A stretch of 64,000 bases of DNA from CAVVTR01 sp963751245 (GCA_963751245.1 CAVVTR010000011.1:1-64000); one strand, 5' to 3'. Shown: positions 25,881-36,231, numbered from the stretch's first letter. Numbers and translations: made by a program. The notes: generated from the sequence alone by a model not told the origin.

Positions 25881-26045
25881 TCCAGGGACGGCGGGCTGGT
25901 GCGCTTCCACGCCAACGGCCGGCTGGAGAGCTGCGTGCTGTCGAAGAAGATCACCCGGGACGGCTACGAATACGCGGCCGGCACGAGGGTGGTGTTCGAC
26001 GACGAGGGCCGCATCAACCGCGCCGCCAGGGGCGTGCAGGAGTCC
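25881..26045 (+). pseudogene. fragment resembling a MORN/YwqK-like repeat protein
   Basis: The plus frame reads SRDGGLVRFHANGRLESCVL, SKKITRDGYEYAAGTRVVFD and DEGRINRAAR. The strand-turn pattern (V.FH.NGRL..C.L....G....AGT.V.FD..G.) is like the short beta-repeat tails of some antitoxin-like or lipoprotein families. No start, no upstream domain and no sensible stop are present, so at most this is a leftover of a gene squeezed between the HIT gene and the regulator. Confidence 0.3.
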
Positions 26046-26051
26046 GGAGCC

Positions 26052-27839
26052 TCAGACCGGAGCGCCCGTCGGGCGGACCGGGGGCCGGGTGCTCGCCTCG
26101 CGGATCGCGTTCTCGACGCGGGCCATGAGATGCACGAAGCGGGGGGTTCCGGCGAGCGGGCCCGCGATGACGGGGACGCCGAGCCAGAACAGCCGGCCGT
26201 CGCGCTTGGCGAGGCACCCCTCGAGGAGATCCAGGGCGGCGTCGGGCTCGCCGAGGCCGGCGTGGACGAGGGCGACGAAGAAGTCCGGAACGACGTCGCC
26301 GCGCTCGCGCCGCGCGGTGATGCCCTCCAGGATCGCCCGGGCGGCTGCCGTCTCGCCGCCGCGGGAGAGCGCCATGGCGAAGTAGGAGAGCGAGATGGCG
26401 TCGGGGGCGAGGTCCACGGCGTGCCGGAAGGCGGCGGCGGCGCGCTCGTACCGCTCCTCGGCCAGAGCGGTCCAGCCGGTGAGGTAGTGGGCGTGGATGC
26501 ACTCCGGGTACATGTCGAGGGTGGTCCCGGCGCGCGCCTGGGCGACGGCCACATCGCCGCCGAAGAGGGCAAGCCAGCCGGCGGAGAAGTTGGAGTTCAT
26601 GGAGAGGGGGTCGAGGTCGAGGACGAGACGCGCGAGCTCCCGGGCGCGCTCGCGCCCGCTCCGATCGCCGGAGACCGAGAGGAAGAGGGCGTTGAGGGAA
26701 TGGACGATGGCGCTCGAGGGGCTCAGGACGGATGCCTGCGCCATCTCCTCGGCGCAGGCCGCGGTGTTCCAGTCGAGGAGCCACTCCATGGAGCCGAGGA
26801 CGGCGTGGGACTCACCGTCGGAGGGGTCGAGCTCGACGGCGCGGGCGGCGGCCTCCTTGGCGCAGGGGTAGGCAACGTCCACCGGCATGTGGCCCCAGTA
26901 GCCGAGGACGGAGAAGGCGTGCGCCAGGAGGGCGTAGGCCGGCGCGCAGGTGGGGTCGGCGCTGAGGGCCTCCTGGATGTAGCGGTAGCCTTTGTCGAGG
27001 CCGTCGGGGGTCCAGCGAAGGGTGTGGTAGCGCGCCTTGAGGTACGCGAGGTGGGCCTCGGGGTTGACCTCGCGTGGACGGGTCAGGCGGGCGTCCTCCT
27101 CCGGGGTGAGGGCGGCCCGGACGGCCCTGGCGACGTCCCGCGCCACCCGGCCCTGGGCCTGCAGCACGTCCTTGATCTCGCAGATGTAGGTGTCGGCCCA
27201 GAGGTGGCACTCCGGCGCGGTCTGGATGAGCTGGGCGTTGATGCGGACGGTGTCGCCCGAGTGGAGCGCGGATCCCTCGAGCACGGCGTTGACGTGGAGG
27301 CGCCGCGCGACCTCGTCGAGGGTGCTGTCGCGGTGCGCGAGGGCGAGGGTGGAGAAGCGCGAGATCACGCGCAAGCCGCCGATCCTGGCGAGCTCTGTGG
27401 TGATGGCGTCGGATATGCCCGCGGCGAAGTAGTCGTACTCGGGGCTGCCGTTGAGGTTTTCGAAGTCGAGGACGGCGATGCGGTGGCCGGTGGCGTTCTC
27501 GAGGGGCGTGACTTCGGCGATGAGGCGGTAGCCGCGCTTGGGGATGGTCTGGATGAGGTGAGGGTTCCCGACGTCATCGCCGAGGACGCGGCGCAGCTCC
27601 GCCATGGTGCGGCTGAGGATGGAGTCGCTGACGAAGCGGCCCGCCCACAGGCGGTCGAGGATCTCGTCCTTGGACACGACGTCGCCGGGGCGCTCGGCGA
27701 GGAGGACGAGGAGGTCGGTGAGGAGGGGGCGCAGGCGCACCTCCTCGCGGCCGTTGGTGGCGCGGCACGCACTGGGATCGACGACCCATTCCGCCACGCG
27801 GAACGGTGCCGGCGAAGCGCCGGGCCCGCTTGATGCCAT
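26052..27839 (-). CDS. CadC-like winged-helix regulator with TPR domain
   Basis: The protein has 595 residues. The N-terminal OmpR/PhoB-type winged helix (about 12-110) reads FRVAEWVVDPSACRATNGRE, VRLRPLLTDLLVLLAERPGD, VSKDEILDRLWAGRFVSDSI and IQTIPKRGYRLIAEV. A middle segment (IAVLDFENLNGSPEYDYFAA, VNAVLEGSALHSGDTVRINA) is the TolB/adenylate-cyclase-linked type often found after this wing. The remaining 350 residues are TPR repeats, for example YRYIQEALSADPTCAPAYAL and RAAAAFRHAVDLAPDAIS. There is no membrane helix and no phosphorylation domain, so it is a one-component DNA-binding regulator with protein-protein contacts through the TPRs. Its targets are not evident. Confidence 0.88.
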   Translation of the reverse strand: MASSGPGASPAPFRVAEWVVDPSACRATNGREEVRLRPLLTDLLVLLAERPGDVVSKDEILDRLWAGRFVSDSILSRTMAELRRVLGDDVGNPHLIQTIPKRGYRLIAEVTPLENATGHRIAVLDFENLNGSPEYDYFAAGISDAITTELARIGGLRVISRFSTLALAHRDSTLDEVARRLHVNAVLEGSALHSGDTVRINAQLIQTAPECHLWADTYICEIKDVLQAQGRVARDVARAVRAALTPEEDARLTRPREVNPEAHLAYLKARYHTLRWTPDGLDKGYRYIQEALSADPTCAPAYALLAHAFSVLGYWGHMPVDVAYPCAKEAAARAVELDPSDGESHAVLGSMEWLLDWNTAACAEEMAQASVLSPSSAIVHSLNALFLSVSGDRSGRERARELARLVLDLDPLSMNSNFSAGWLALFGGDVAVAQARAGTTLDMYPECIHAHYLTGWTALAEERYERAAAAFRHAVDLAPDAISLSYFAMALSRGGETAAARAILEGITARRERGDVVPDFFVALVHAGLGEPDAALDLLEGCLAKRDGRLFWLGVPVIAGPLAGTPRFVHLMARVENAIREASTRPPVRPTGAPV

Positions 27840-27900
27840 ACCTAGAGTGTCGACTCGGGGTACAGCGGAGTCAAGCGGGCCCGGGTGCGGCCGCTACCCG

Positions 27901-28455
27901 CTACTCGTTCACCTTCTGGACGCGGACGACGAAGGGCATCGGCGCGTAGGGGTCGCCGGTGGGCCCGCAGGCGGCCTCGATGACGATCTGCATGCCGTCG
28001 ATCTCGCCGCCGTTGCCGTGGCCGACGAACTTGAGGTTCCCGGCAAAGCCGACGAAGTCGAGCGACCCGCTGTACGTGCCGGCCCAGGTGCCGCCGAGCC
28101 ACTCGGCCTCGAAGGTGCCCCAGCAGGGACCGTCCCATACCTTGTTGAGGTTGCAGTTGCCGAGGTTCTGGACGACCGCGGGCACCCAGGGCGCCGCGGG
28201 ACCGCTCACGGCGTCCATGGACATGACGCCGACGTGGTCCCTCCAGACCACGCGCCGGGTCTCGGGCGTGCACAGCGGGAACGTGCCGGGGGGCGTGGGC
28301 TCGCCGCCGATGCACGTCACCCGGCCGGGGTCCAGCAGCCCGATGTAGAGGTTGCCCGTAGCCAGACGGGCATTGGGGTTGGCGGCGTGGGCCGCCGCGG
28401 CGAGGCCCCCGGCGACGGCGACGGCGAGGGCAACCAGCACTGTGGTCCTTCTCAT
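27901..28455 (-). CDS. secreted protein of unknown function
   Basis: The protein has 184 residues; the ATG at 28455 follows GGGAGGA. A signal peptide (TVLVALAVAVAGGLAAAAHA) precedes a mature part with six cysteines in total, including VTCIGGEPTPPGTFPLC, LGNCNLNKVWDGPCWGTFEA and AACGPTGDP. Disulfides are likely in the periplasm or outside. The glycine-rich GGTWAGTYSGSLDFVGFAGN and GNGGEIDGMQIVIEA suggest a beta-barrel-like single domain. The family is not recognised. Confidence 0.75.
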   Translation of the reverse strand: MRRTTVLVALAVAVAGGLAAAAHAANPNARLATGNLYIGLLDPGRVTCIGGEPTPPGTFPLCTPETRRVVWRDHVGVMSMDAVSGPAAPWVPAVVQNLGNCNLNKVWDGPCWGTFEAEWLGGTWAGTYSGSLDFVGFAGNLKFVGHGNGGEIDGMQIVIEAACGPTGDPYAPMPFVVRVQKVNE

Positions 28456-28580
28456 GGTCCCGATCCTCCCTGGGACCACGATGCGGCCGCGGGAGGGCGA
28501 AGTCCTTACGGGCGGGCGACGTTCCCCCTACGCCGCGCCTACGCCCGCGGCGCACGGAGCGCACGGGGGCGGCCGGCGCG

Positions 28581-29108
28581 CTACGGCTGCGGCTTCACGC
28601 CCAGGTAGGAGCCGGCGGCGGCGAGCGTGTTCCACACGTCGTCGTTGCTCCTGGCGAAGGACCTCGCGAAGAGCTCCTCGGCCCGCGCGCGGTCGCCGTG
28701 GAGGTTGGTCCAGGCGCCGATCTCGGCGAGGGAGCCGGCGTCGTTCGGGTCGAGGGCGAGGACCCGGTCGAACGCCGCCGTCGCCAGCTCCCACTGGCCG
28801 GCCTCGACGTAGAGCCGTCCGATGCGGAGCCAGTCGCTCGCCTTGGGCTTGGCGGAGGTGACCTGGTCCAGGATCTGCTGGGCGCGGCCGCGGTCGCCGC
28901 CGAGGTACCAGGTGCGGGCCACGGCGATGTTCTCCCAGCTCCCGCGGCCGGCCTGTCCGCGGGCGGCCTCGAGCAGCGCGGCGGCGGCGGCGGCGGGGGG
29001 CTTGTCCCGGTACAGCTCCGGCGAGGACTTCGGGGCGGAGGCTGCGAGACCCACCACGATCCCCGAGACGAACACCACGGCCACTCCGGCGGCGTGGATC
29101 GGTTTCAT
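28581..29108 (-). CDS. membrane-anchored TPR protein
   Basis: The protein has 175 residues with an N-terminal hydrophobic segment (AAGVAVVFVSGIVVGLAASA) that is either a signal peptide or an anchor. Two or three tetratricopeptide-like helices pairs follow (WLRIGRLYVEAGQWELATAA, FDRVLALDPNDAGSLAEIGA, ARAEELFARSFARS). It probably serves as a periplasmic assembly or binding module. The ATG at 29108 with GGGAGAG upstream is chosen over an in-frame upstream start. It lies 73 bp downstream of the propeller/GGDEF sensor on the same strand, so it may be its accessory subunit. Confidence 0.7.
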   Translation of the reverse strand: MKPIHAAGVAVVFVSGIVVGLAASAPKSSPELYRDKPPAAAAAALLEAARGQAGRGSWENIAVARTWYLGGDRGRAQQILDQVTSAKPKASDWLRIGRLYVEAGQWELATAAFDRVLALDPNDAGSLAEIGAWTNLHGDRARAEELFARSFARSNDDVWNTLAAAGSYLGVKPQP

Positions 29109-29180
29109 CGGCGTGCTCTCCCTTCGGATGCTCAGGGCCAACTCTAGATCCGGGCCCGGCCGGCTTCAAGGGCCTCGGGG

Positions 29181-32054
29181 TCAGGCGGAGGGCGGACCCT
29201 CCGGCGCCGGCCCGGCGGAGCCGACGGTGCCGAGGCGGAAGCCGGCGCGGCCGGAGCGCTTGACCTCGTAGAGGAGCTCGTCGGCGGCGGCGAGGACGGC
29301 GACGGCGTCGCGGGGGGCCCCGGGGAGGACGGTGACGCCGCCGCAGGAGACGGTCACCTCGACGCTGCGGCCGCCCTCGGTGCAGGTCTCGGCCAACACG
29401 CCGACGCGTCTCGCCACGGTCTCGACGGCCTCGTGGTCGGCGCCGGGGAGGACGAGGAGGAACTCGTCCCCGCCGTAGCGCCCGGCGACGTCGCCTTCGC
29501 GCAGGCTGGAGGCGATGCGGCGGGCCATCAGGCAGAGGACCCGGTCCCCGGCCGCGTGGCCCAGGGTGTCGTTGGTGGTCTTGAAGTTGTCCAGGTCGAC
29601 GACCAGGCAGCCGAGCCTGCGGCCGCCCCGGGCCAGCTCGGTGCGCAGCCGCTCCACCACGGCGCGGCGGTTGGGCAGCCCGGTGAGGGCGTCGTGGGAG
29701 GCGAGCCGCTCGAGCGCCTCGTTGGCCTGCTGCAGCTCGTCGGTGCGGGTGGCGACCACGCGCTCGAGCTCGTCGGCGCGGCGGCGCAGGACGTGGACGC
29801 GCAGGCGGTGGGTGCCGGCGGCGCCGAGGACGAGGAAGGCCAGGGCGCCGCCCTGGAACCAGGCGGTCCGCCACAGCGGCGGGACCACCCGCACGGGCAG
29901 CCGGATCGTCTCGCCGGGCCGTCCGCCGTCGCCGAGGGCCTGGATGACGAGGGTGTGCTCGCCGGCGGGGAGGTTGGTGTAGCGGAGCTCGGGGGAGCGG
30001 CGCGGCGGCAGCCAGTCGTCCTCGAGCCCCTCGAGACGCGCGCGGTAGGCGACCTGGCTGCGGTCCCGGTAGGTGAGGAGGGCGACGCGGAAGGTGACCG
30101 CGCGCTCGCTCCAGGCGAGGTCGAGCCGGTGAGGGAAGTCCACCCTCCGCTGGGGCAGCTCGGCGGCCTCGACCACCACGCGCGGGGGCGTGGTGGTGAT
30201 GGGGCGGTGCGAGGGATCGTAGCGGGTCAGGCCGCTCACGGTGCCCAGCCAGACCTCGCCGCCTTGCCCGGCGTGGAAGGCGAACTGGTTGGTCTCGAGC
30301 CCCGCGAGCCCGTCCTCCGTGCTGAACGGCCGGATGCGGCCGTCGGGGAGGATGCGGAACACGCCGCGCTCCGCCCCCGCCCAGATGGCGCCCTCGCGGT
30401 CCTGGCCGAGGAAGAACACCTGCCGGGCGGTGAAGCCGTCGGCGCGGCCGAGCTTGCGCCAGGTGCCGTTGGTGTCGCGGACCGCCAGGCCGCCCTCGTT
30501 GCCCACCCACAGGCGGCCGAGGGAGTCCTCGAAGATGTCGGCGAGGTCCGGGGGCAGGGGAGGGCCGGGCAGCCGGCGCACGGTGCGGCCGTCGCAGGCG
30601 AGCATGTCGGAGGCCGCGCTGACCCACACGCCGCCGGCGCGCCGCGGGGCGGCGGAGCGGCAGCGCTGCAGGGGTGTGCCGTCGTCGCTCGTGCTCCAGG
30701 TGGTCCAGCGCCCGCGCCGGTCGCGCATCGCCAGGGGGTGCTCGGAGTCCTGGCCCGAGAACCACATCCTGCCCTCGGAGTCCATGGCCATGCCGTGCGT
30801 GGTGCGGGGCAGCGGCCAGGACGGGTCCGGCGGGTCGAAGCGCGCGTGCCCGGGCCGGCGCAGCTGGTAGGTGGTCTCGGTGTACGCCCAGTCCTCGCCG
30901 TCGGGTGTGGTGACGACCTTCCACACCTGCGGGTCCACCAGGCCCGTCGCGGTGGTGACGGCCTCGGCCACGCCGTAGGGCGGGCTGGAGCGGTAGACCA
31001 CTGCGCCGTCCAGGGTGCCCACCCACAGGGTGCCCGGGCGGGGGCCCTGGGTGATCCCGAAGATGCACGCGCTGGGGAAGGAGCCGTCGGTGCCGTGGAG
31101 GGTCGCGGCCTCGCTGCGCAGGCGCGCGAGGCCGCCGATGTCGGTGGCGACCCAGAGGTTGCCCTCGTCGTCCTCGAGGGTGTCGTTGACGATCTGCGAG
31201 GGCAGCCCCTGCTCGGTGCTGATGCGCTCGAAGCTCCGCTGCGAGGGGGGGCGGCGCAGGAGGCCGGCGTCCTGGGAGGACACGTAGAGGGTCCCCGAGC
31301 GGCCCACCGAGAGCCGGTAGACGTTCCGGCTGGGCAGCTCGGACGGGGCCAGGCGCCGCCAGCCCGCGTCGTCGTGCAGGAAGAGCCCGTCGCCCGAGGT
31401 GCCGATCCACAACCCCTCGCCGGTGAGGGCGCCGGCGCGCAGCAGGTCTCCGGCCACCGCCGGACCCTCCACCCGCCGCGCGGGCAGGTCGGGGGCGACA
31501 CGGAAGAGCCCGTGGTCGGTGACGGCCAGCATCCCCTCGCCGTCGGCGAGGAGGTCGTAGACGAGGGGCTCCGGCGGGCCCGCGGAGACCAGGCGCGGGC
31601 CGTCCTTCGCGAGGAGGACGACGCCGCGGTCGGTGCCCGCCCAGATCGCGCCGGAGGCGTCCTGGGCCAGGGCCCGGGTGCGCGCGCCGCCGGGAAAGCC
31701 CAGGTCCACCGGCTGCAGGCGGTGGCCGCGCCACACGGCCACTCCCCTGGTGGTGGCGACCCAGAGCGTGCCGGAGCGGTCGACCAGGACCTCCTGGACG
31801 CGGTTGGAGGGCAGCCCGTCCTCGACCTCGAGGGTGGTGAACGTGTCGCCGTTGTAGCGGGCCAGGCCGCCGCCCCAGGTGCCCACCCAGATGTAGCCGT
31901 CGGCGTCCTGGGCGAGGGTGACGGCCTGCGACTGGGGCAGCCCCTGGGCGAGGCCGAGGGCCTCGAAGGAGAGCACCTCGCCCGACGCCGTGGAGGTGAT
32001 CAGGGCGGTGAGCAGGAGAGCGGAGTAGCGGAGCGCTGCGGTCCCGGGCCTCAT
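29181..32054 (-). CDS. propeller sensor diguanylate cyclase (GGDEF)
   Basis: The protein has 957 residues: signal peptide (YSALLLTALITSTASGEV), two-component-regulator propeller repeats through about residue 620 (TLAQDADGYIWVGTWGGGLA, VLVDRSGTLWVATTRGVAVW), a Y_Y_Y domain, a membrane helix (AWFQGGALAFLVLGAAGTHR), a short coiled coil (ELERVVATRTDELQQANEAL) and a GGDEF domain. The catalytic motif RYGGDEF is intact at 861. The inhibitory RxxD site (REGD) sits exactly five residues before it, so product inhibition by cyclic di-GMP is expected. It should convert a periplasmic signal into c-di-GMP. The layout parallels the sensor at 4656-7994, with a different output domain. Confidence 0.92.
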   Translation of the reverse strand: MRPGTAALRYSALLLTALITSTASGEVLSFEALGLAQGLPQSQAVTLAQDADGYIWVGTWGGGLARYNGDTFTTLEVEDGLPSNRVQEVLVDRSGTLWVATTRGVAVWRGHRLQPVDLGFPGGARTRALAQDASGAIWAGTDRGVVLLAKDGPRLVSAGPPEPLVYDLLADGEGMLAVTDHGLFRVAPDLPARRVEGPAVAGDLLRAGALTGEGLWIGTSGDGLFLHDDAGWRRLAPSELPSRNVYRLSVGRSGTLYVSSQDAGLLRRPPSQRSFERISTEQGLPSQIVNDTLEDDEGNLWVATDIGGLARLRSEAATLHGTDGSFPSACIFGITQGPRPGTLWVGTLDGAVVYRSSPPYGVAEAVTTATGLVDPQVWKVVTTPDGEDWAYTETTYQLRRPGHARFDPPDPSWPLPRTTHGMAMDSEGRMWFSGQDSEHPLAMRDRRGRWTTWSTSDDGTPLQRCRSAAPRRAGGVWVSAASDMLACDGRTVRRLPGPPLPPDLADIFEDSLGRLWVGNEGGLAVRDTNGTWRKLGRADGFTARQVFFLGQDREGAIWAGAERGVFRILPDGRIRPFSTEDGLAGLETNQFAFHAGQGGEVWLGTVSGLTRYDPSHRPITTTPPRVVVEAAELPQRRVDFPHRLDLAWSERAVTFRVALLTYRDRSQVAYRARLEGLEDDWLPPRRSPELRYTNLPAGEHTLVIQALGDGGRPGETIRLPVRVVPPLWRTAWFQGGALAFLVLGAAGTHRLRVHVLRRRADELERVVATRTDELQQANEALERLASHDALTGLPNRRAVVERLRTELARGGRRLGCLVVDLDNFKTTNDTLGHAAGDRVLCLMARRIASSLREGDVAGRYGGDEFLLVLPGADHEAVETVARRVGVLAETCTEGGRSVEVTVSCGGVTVLPGAPRDAVAVLAAADELLYEVKRSGRAGFRLGTVGSAGPAPEGPPSA

Positions 32055-32249
32055 GAGTGCTGGCGGAGATCATACATGAACGAGCGGCCCGCGTCGCGCC
32101 GTCTCCGGTCGGCGGGGGAAGATGCGATGACCGTGGAGAAATGCAGCGTGCAGTCGAGCCGGCCGCCGGCGCGGAGGGAAACCCCGGCGCGCCCGGTTCG
32201 TAGGGTGCTTTGAAGAACGGTGCTCGAGACCCTCGGGCGGGAGGTTCGG

Positions 32250-33437
32250 ATGCGGACGAGGACGGTGGCGGCGGCGGTGCTGGCGGTGGCGGCGGGGCTC
32301 GGGGCGGCGGCGGCTCAGGGCCCGCCGCGGCCGGCGCTGAAGCTGTGGCTGGAGGGGAACGCCGGGCCCTGGGGGCCGGACAACCCGTTCTTCGCGACCC
32401 GGACGGCGGAGGCGAAGGAGCTCCTGGTCCACCTGAACCGGCGGCCTTCCACGGCGGCCGAGGTCCAGGCGGCGTTCGCTGAGCGGCCGGCGGTGGCCGG
32501 GAGCCTGGCCGCGCTGGAGCGGGCCGCGCTGGTGCGGGCGCGGCAACGCGGGGACGGCGCCGTGGAGTACCTGCCCACGGTCGCGATCCTCACCGCGGCG
32601 GACCAGGCCGCGCTGGAGCCGGTGCTGCGCGCCGCCGCGGACGCCTACGCCGCGAGGGTGCAGGCCCGGCTGGAGGAGCTCGATGCGGTGCTGGCGGAGG
32701 CGGGGCTCGGCGCCGGCAGGCGGCTCCCGGTGTACATGGCGTTCGTGCGCGACGCCTGCTTCTACGAGCTCATGGACGCGCGCGGGCTGTTCCCGACGGC
32801 GAAGGCCGCCTGTCCCGTCGGAGGCGAGGGCAACGTGTACGGCGCCGAGGACTACGAGCCTCTCGCGGGGCTGGCGGTGTACGGGCTGACCCACGCACAG
32901 ACGGGGCGCACGTCCGTGGTGCTGATCTACCCGTTCGGCCTCGAGCAGGCGAAGCTCCTCCGCGGGTGGGGCTACGCAGCGGAGTGGGACGCCAAGGGGG
33001 ACATCGCCAGGCTGCTCGACGCCTGCCGCGAGCGGCCAGCGGGCGAGGAGGCGCTGGCGGCCGCCGTGGCGGGCAGCCCGGCGGCGGCCCACGTGGGCGG
33101 GATGCTCGCCATGCTGGAGGAGGCGGGCGCGGTGTCCCGCCGCGGGGACCGCTGGACGGCGACCCCGGCCCGGCTGACGCGGGCGACGCTGGCGAGGCTG
33201 TGCGCCCTCGCCGACGACGCGGCGGAGCCCGTGATCGGCGCGGTGAACGGGCCGGCGTTCGAGGCGGCGTGGCAGGCCTCGGCGGCGGGGCGCAACGGCG
33301 TGAGCCTGCCGGAGTTCCGCGAGGCGGTGGCGTGGCGGACGATCTGGGCCACGGGCGGCCTGCTGGCGGCGCGCGGGGTGTTCCCGCCGCCGTCGGGACC
33401 CGGCCCGGGGCTCACCGTGTTCGACGTCGAGCGCTGA
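32250..33437 (+). CDS. secreted protein of unknown function
   Basis: The protein has 395 residues; the ATG at 32250 follows GGGCGGGAGG. A signal peptide (VAAAVLAVAAGLGAAAAQ) is followed by ALKLWLEGNAGPWGPDNPFF and then two similar halves with short winged-helix-like segments (TAAEVQAAFAERPAVAGSLA, LERAALVRARQRGDGAVEYL; GGMLAMLEEAGAVSRRGDRW). A central part contains FVRDACFYELMDARGLF and QTGRTSVVLIYPFGLEQAKL. The duplicated helix-wing units could bind a ligand or peptide, but the product is exported, so it is no transcription factor. No family is recognised. Confidence 0.7.
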   Translation: MRTRTVAAAVLAVAAGLGAAAAQGPPRPALKLWLEGNAGPWGPDNPFFATRTAEAKELLVHLNRRPSTAAEVQAAFAERPAVAGSLAALERAALVRARQRGDGAVEYLPTVAILTAADQAALEPVLRAAADAYAARVQARLEELDAVLAEAGLGAGRRLPVYMAFVRDACFYELMDARGLFPTAKAACPVGGEGNVYGAEDYEPLAGLAVYGLTHAQTGRTSVVLIYPFGLEQAKLLRGWGYAAEWDAKGDIARLLDACRERPAGEEALAAAVAGSPAAAHVGGMLAMLEEAGAVSRRGDRWTATPARLTRATLARLCALADDAAEPVIGAVNGPAFEAAWQASAAGRNGVSLPEFREAVAWRTIWATGGLLAARGVFPPPSGPGPGLTVFDVER

Positions 33438-33455
33438 GGAGGGGCGGTCCCGCTG

Positions 33456-34139
33456 CTACCCGGGCGGCGCGTGGAGGACGAACTCGGTGAAGAGGACCCG
33501 GGACGGTTTGCCGGTGGACGTGGCGAACAGCCCCAGGTCGCCGGGGCCGATGCCGGCATCGCCGATCTCGGCGGCGCGGTCCCCGTTGACGTAGAAGGTG
33601 GCCCGCTCGCCGCGCAGGGACACGCGAAGCCGGTTGGGCTCGCCGTGGGTCCGGACCTTGGGGAACGGCCGGGGCTGGGGGCGGTACTTCAGCACCGGTC
33701 CCTCGTAGCGGGCGACGCCGAAGACGATCTGCCCGTCACCGGTGACGCCGGCCTGGATGAAGGAGTCCCCGGTGGATCGGAGCACGAGGCCGAAGCGGAT
33801 GTCCGGGTCGCCGGCGGTGGGCTGCGCGGTGACCTCCACGTCGCCGTCGTCCACCTCCCGCCCCTGCAGCAGACCCTTGGTGATCATGTTGGTGTCGTTG
33901 TTGACGATCTCGTAGGCGTCGCCGGTGTAGTCGGTGACGTAGTACTCGTCGTGCTCCCGCTCCCAGCCGGTGGCCGGGTCGGAGAAGGTGTCGTAGAGGA
34001 TCACCTTCCCCATCGTGTTCCCTCCGGCGGAGCCCGACTCCGCCGGCATCGGCTCGTTGGTCGCCGGGCCCCCGCAGGCGACGGCGAGGACCGCCGCCAC
34101 GGCCAGCGCAACGCCCGCGAAACCTCTCGGTGCTCTCAT
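33456..34139 (-). CDS. lipoprotein with concanavalin-like (DUF1080-type) domain
   Basis: The protein has 227 residues. The N-terminus has a lipobox (AAVLAVACGG), followed by a low-complexity linker (NEPMPAESGSAGGNTMGK). The body then reads like a LamG/DUF1080 jelly roll: ILYDTFSDPATGWERE, DIRFGLVLRSTGDSFIQAGV, QIVFGVARYEG, RLRVSLRGERATFYVNGDRA and FATSTGKPSRVLFTEFVLHA. Such domains bind glycans or sit in laminin-like folds. It is probably anchored in the outer membrane. It converges with the gene ending at 33437, leaving only 18 bases between stops. Confidence 0.75.
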   Translation of the reverse strand: MRAPRGFAGVALAVAAVLAVACGGPATNEPMPAESGSAGGNTMGKVILYDTFSDPATGWEREHDEYYVTDYTGDAYEIVNNDTNMITKGLLQGREVDDGDVEVTAQPTAGDPDIRFGLVLRSTGDSFIQAGVTGDGQIVFGVARYEGPVLKYRPQPRPFPKVRTHGEPNRLRVSLRGERATFYVNGDRAAEIGDAGIGPGDLGLFATSTGKPSRVLFTEFVLHAPPG

Positions 34140-34408
34140 GGTGCCCCCCCCGCAGCGTAGATGACTGGACTGAGACCAGAGTACACCTTTCAACCAGGAA
34201 CGGCGCTCGAAGAATTCTCCCGTCCCCCGCCCGCCGCCTTGCCCGGCGGACCGCCAGGCCGCTTGTCGCTGCCCCCCTGGGCTCCGCGAGGCGGGAGGGT
34301 GCGGCCAGGCTCCTCCCACACCGGAGGCGCCGCGGCTGCGATCGACCCACGCAGGGGTGTCGCGGCGGCAGCGAGCTTCGGGGCGACAGGAGCGGCGGCG
34401 AGCGAGGG

Positions 34409-35161
34409 TCAGGGGCCCCAGGTGGCGTAGAGCGCGAGGTAGGCGACGGTGTGGTGGGCGCCGGCGACGCTGGCGCCGCCGGAGAACAGGAGGCTGAGGA
34501 TGCGTGTGAGGGCGAGCTGGCCGCCGGCGTTGACGATGGTGGTGCCGGGGGCGTCGCCGGCGGTGCGCCCCTGGGTGAACACCTCGCCGCCGAGAAGGAG
34601 CGCCGGGGTGAGCTGGCGCTCGAGGAGCCACCCCGCGAAGGCGGAGTCGCGGGCGCCCGGGGCGCCGTTGAGGGTGACGCCGCCGCCGCCGTAGCTTGTC
34701 CATGCGCCCCAGCTCTTCTGCACCCAGACGGGCAGCTGGAGCACCGGCCGCCCATTGCCGAGGCCGCGCCGCGCCGAACCGGTGGGCAGGGACAGCATGG
34801 GGAAGATGCCCACCTCGGGCCGGCGGCCGGTCTCGGTGACGAAGCGGACCTTGAGGCCCATGGTGACGTCGCCGAAGCCGGCGGCGGCGGGCCCCCCGGC
34901 GGGCGAGGAAAACGCAACGGGCACGATGAGGTGCGCCATGAAGCCGGGAGCGAAGCCGTAGTTGAGCTCCACCGCCGGCCCCTGGCCGGTTCGGTCGCCG
35001 GCGGCGTCGTCGAGAATGCCGAAGAGGTAGGCCTCCCAGTGCCGGTAGGGCACGGGCTCGGGGTCGTCGGTGAGGAACGGCGGCCCCGCCAGTGCCGCGG
35101 TTGCCAGCAGGAGCGCGGCCGGCACGGTCAGGAGGGCGAAGCGGTGCCGCGGCGCGGTCAC
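34409..35161 (-). CDS. outer-membrane beta-barrel protein (MetA-pathway-like)
   Basis: The protein has 250 residues; GTG start with GGCGG upstream. A signal peptide (LTVPAALLLATAALAGPPFL) ends before DDPEPVPYRHWEAYLFG. The mature part is made of alternating amphipathic strands: AVELNYGFAPGFMAHLIVPV, GFGDVTMGLKVRFVTETG, RPEVGIFPMLSLPTGSARRG and LQLPVWVQKSWGAWTSYGGG, ending YLALYATWGP. This is the pattern of the 'phenol degradation MetA-like / transporter' barrel family of 12-strand outer-membrane channels, of unknown substrate. The 34,140-34,408 gap upstream of the neighbouring lipoprotein gene holds nothing recognisable. Confidence 0.75.
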   Translation of the reverse strand: MTAPRHRFALLTVPAALLLATAALAGPPFLTDDPEPVPYRHWEAYLFGILDDAAGDRTGQGPAVELNYGFAPGFMAHLIVPVAFSSPAGGPAAAGFGDVTMGLKVRFVTETGRRPEVGIFPMLSLPTGSARRGLGNGRPVLQLPVWVQKSWGAWTSYGGGGVTLNGAPGARDSAFAGWLLERQLTPALLLGGEVFTQGRTAGDAPGTTIVNAGGQLALTRILSLLFSGGASVAGAHHTVAYLALYATWGP

Positions 35162-35247
35162 GGTACCGCCGGGCCCGGGGATGCGGGGCGTGTCATACCC
35201 GGGGCAACGCGGGCGGCCGCGGCGGTGTTTCAGCCCGGCCGGCCCGG

Positions 35248-36231
<984 letters not shown>

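Noticed and set aside
29433..32213. Open frame of 926 codons on the plus strand
   Set aside because: Antisense shadow of the propeller/GGDEF gene caused by high third-position GC; no motifs.
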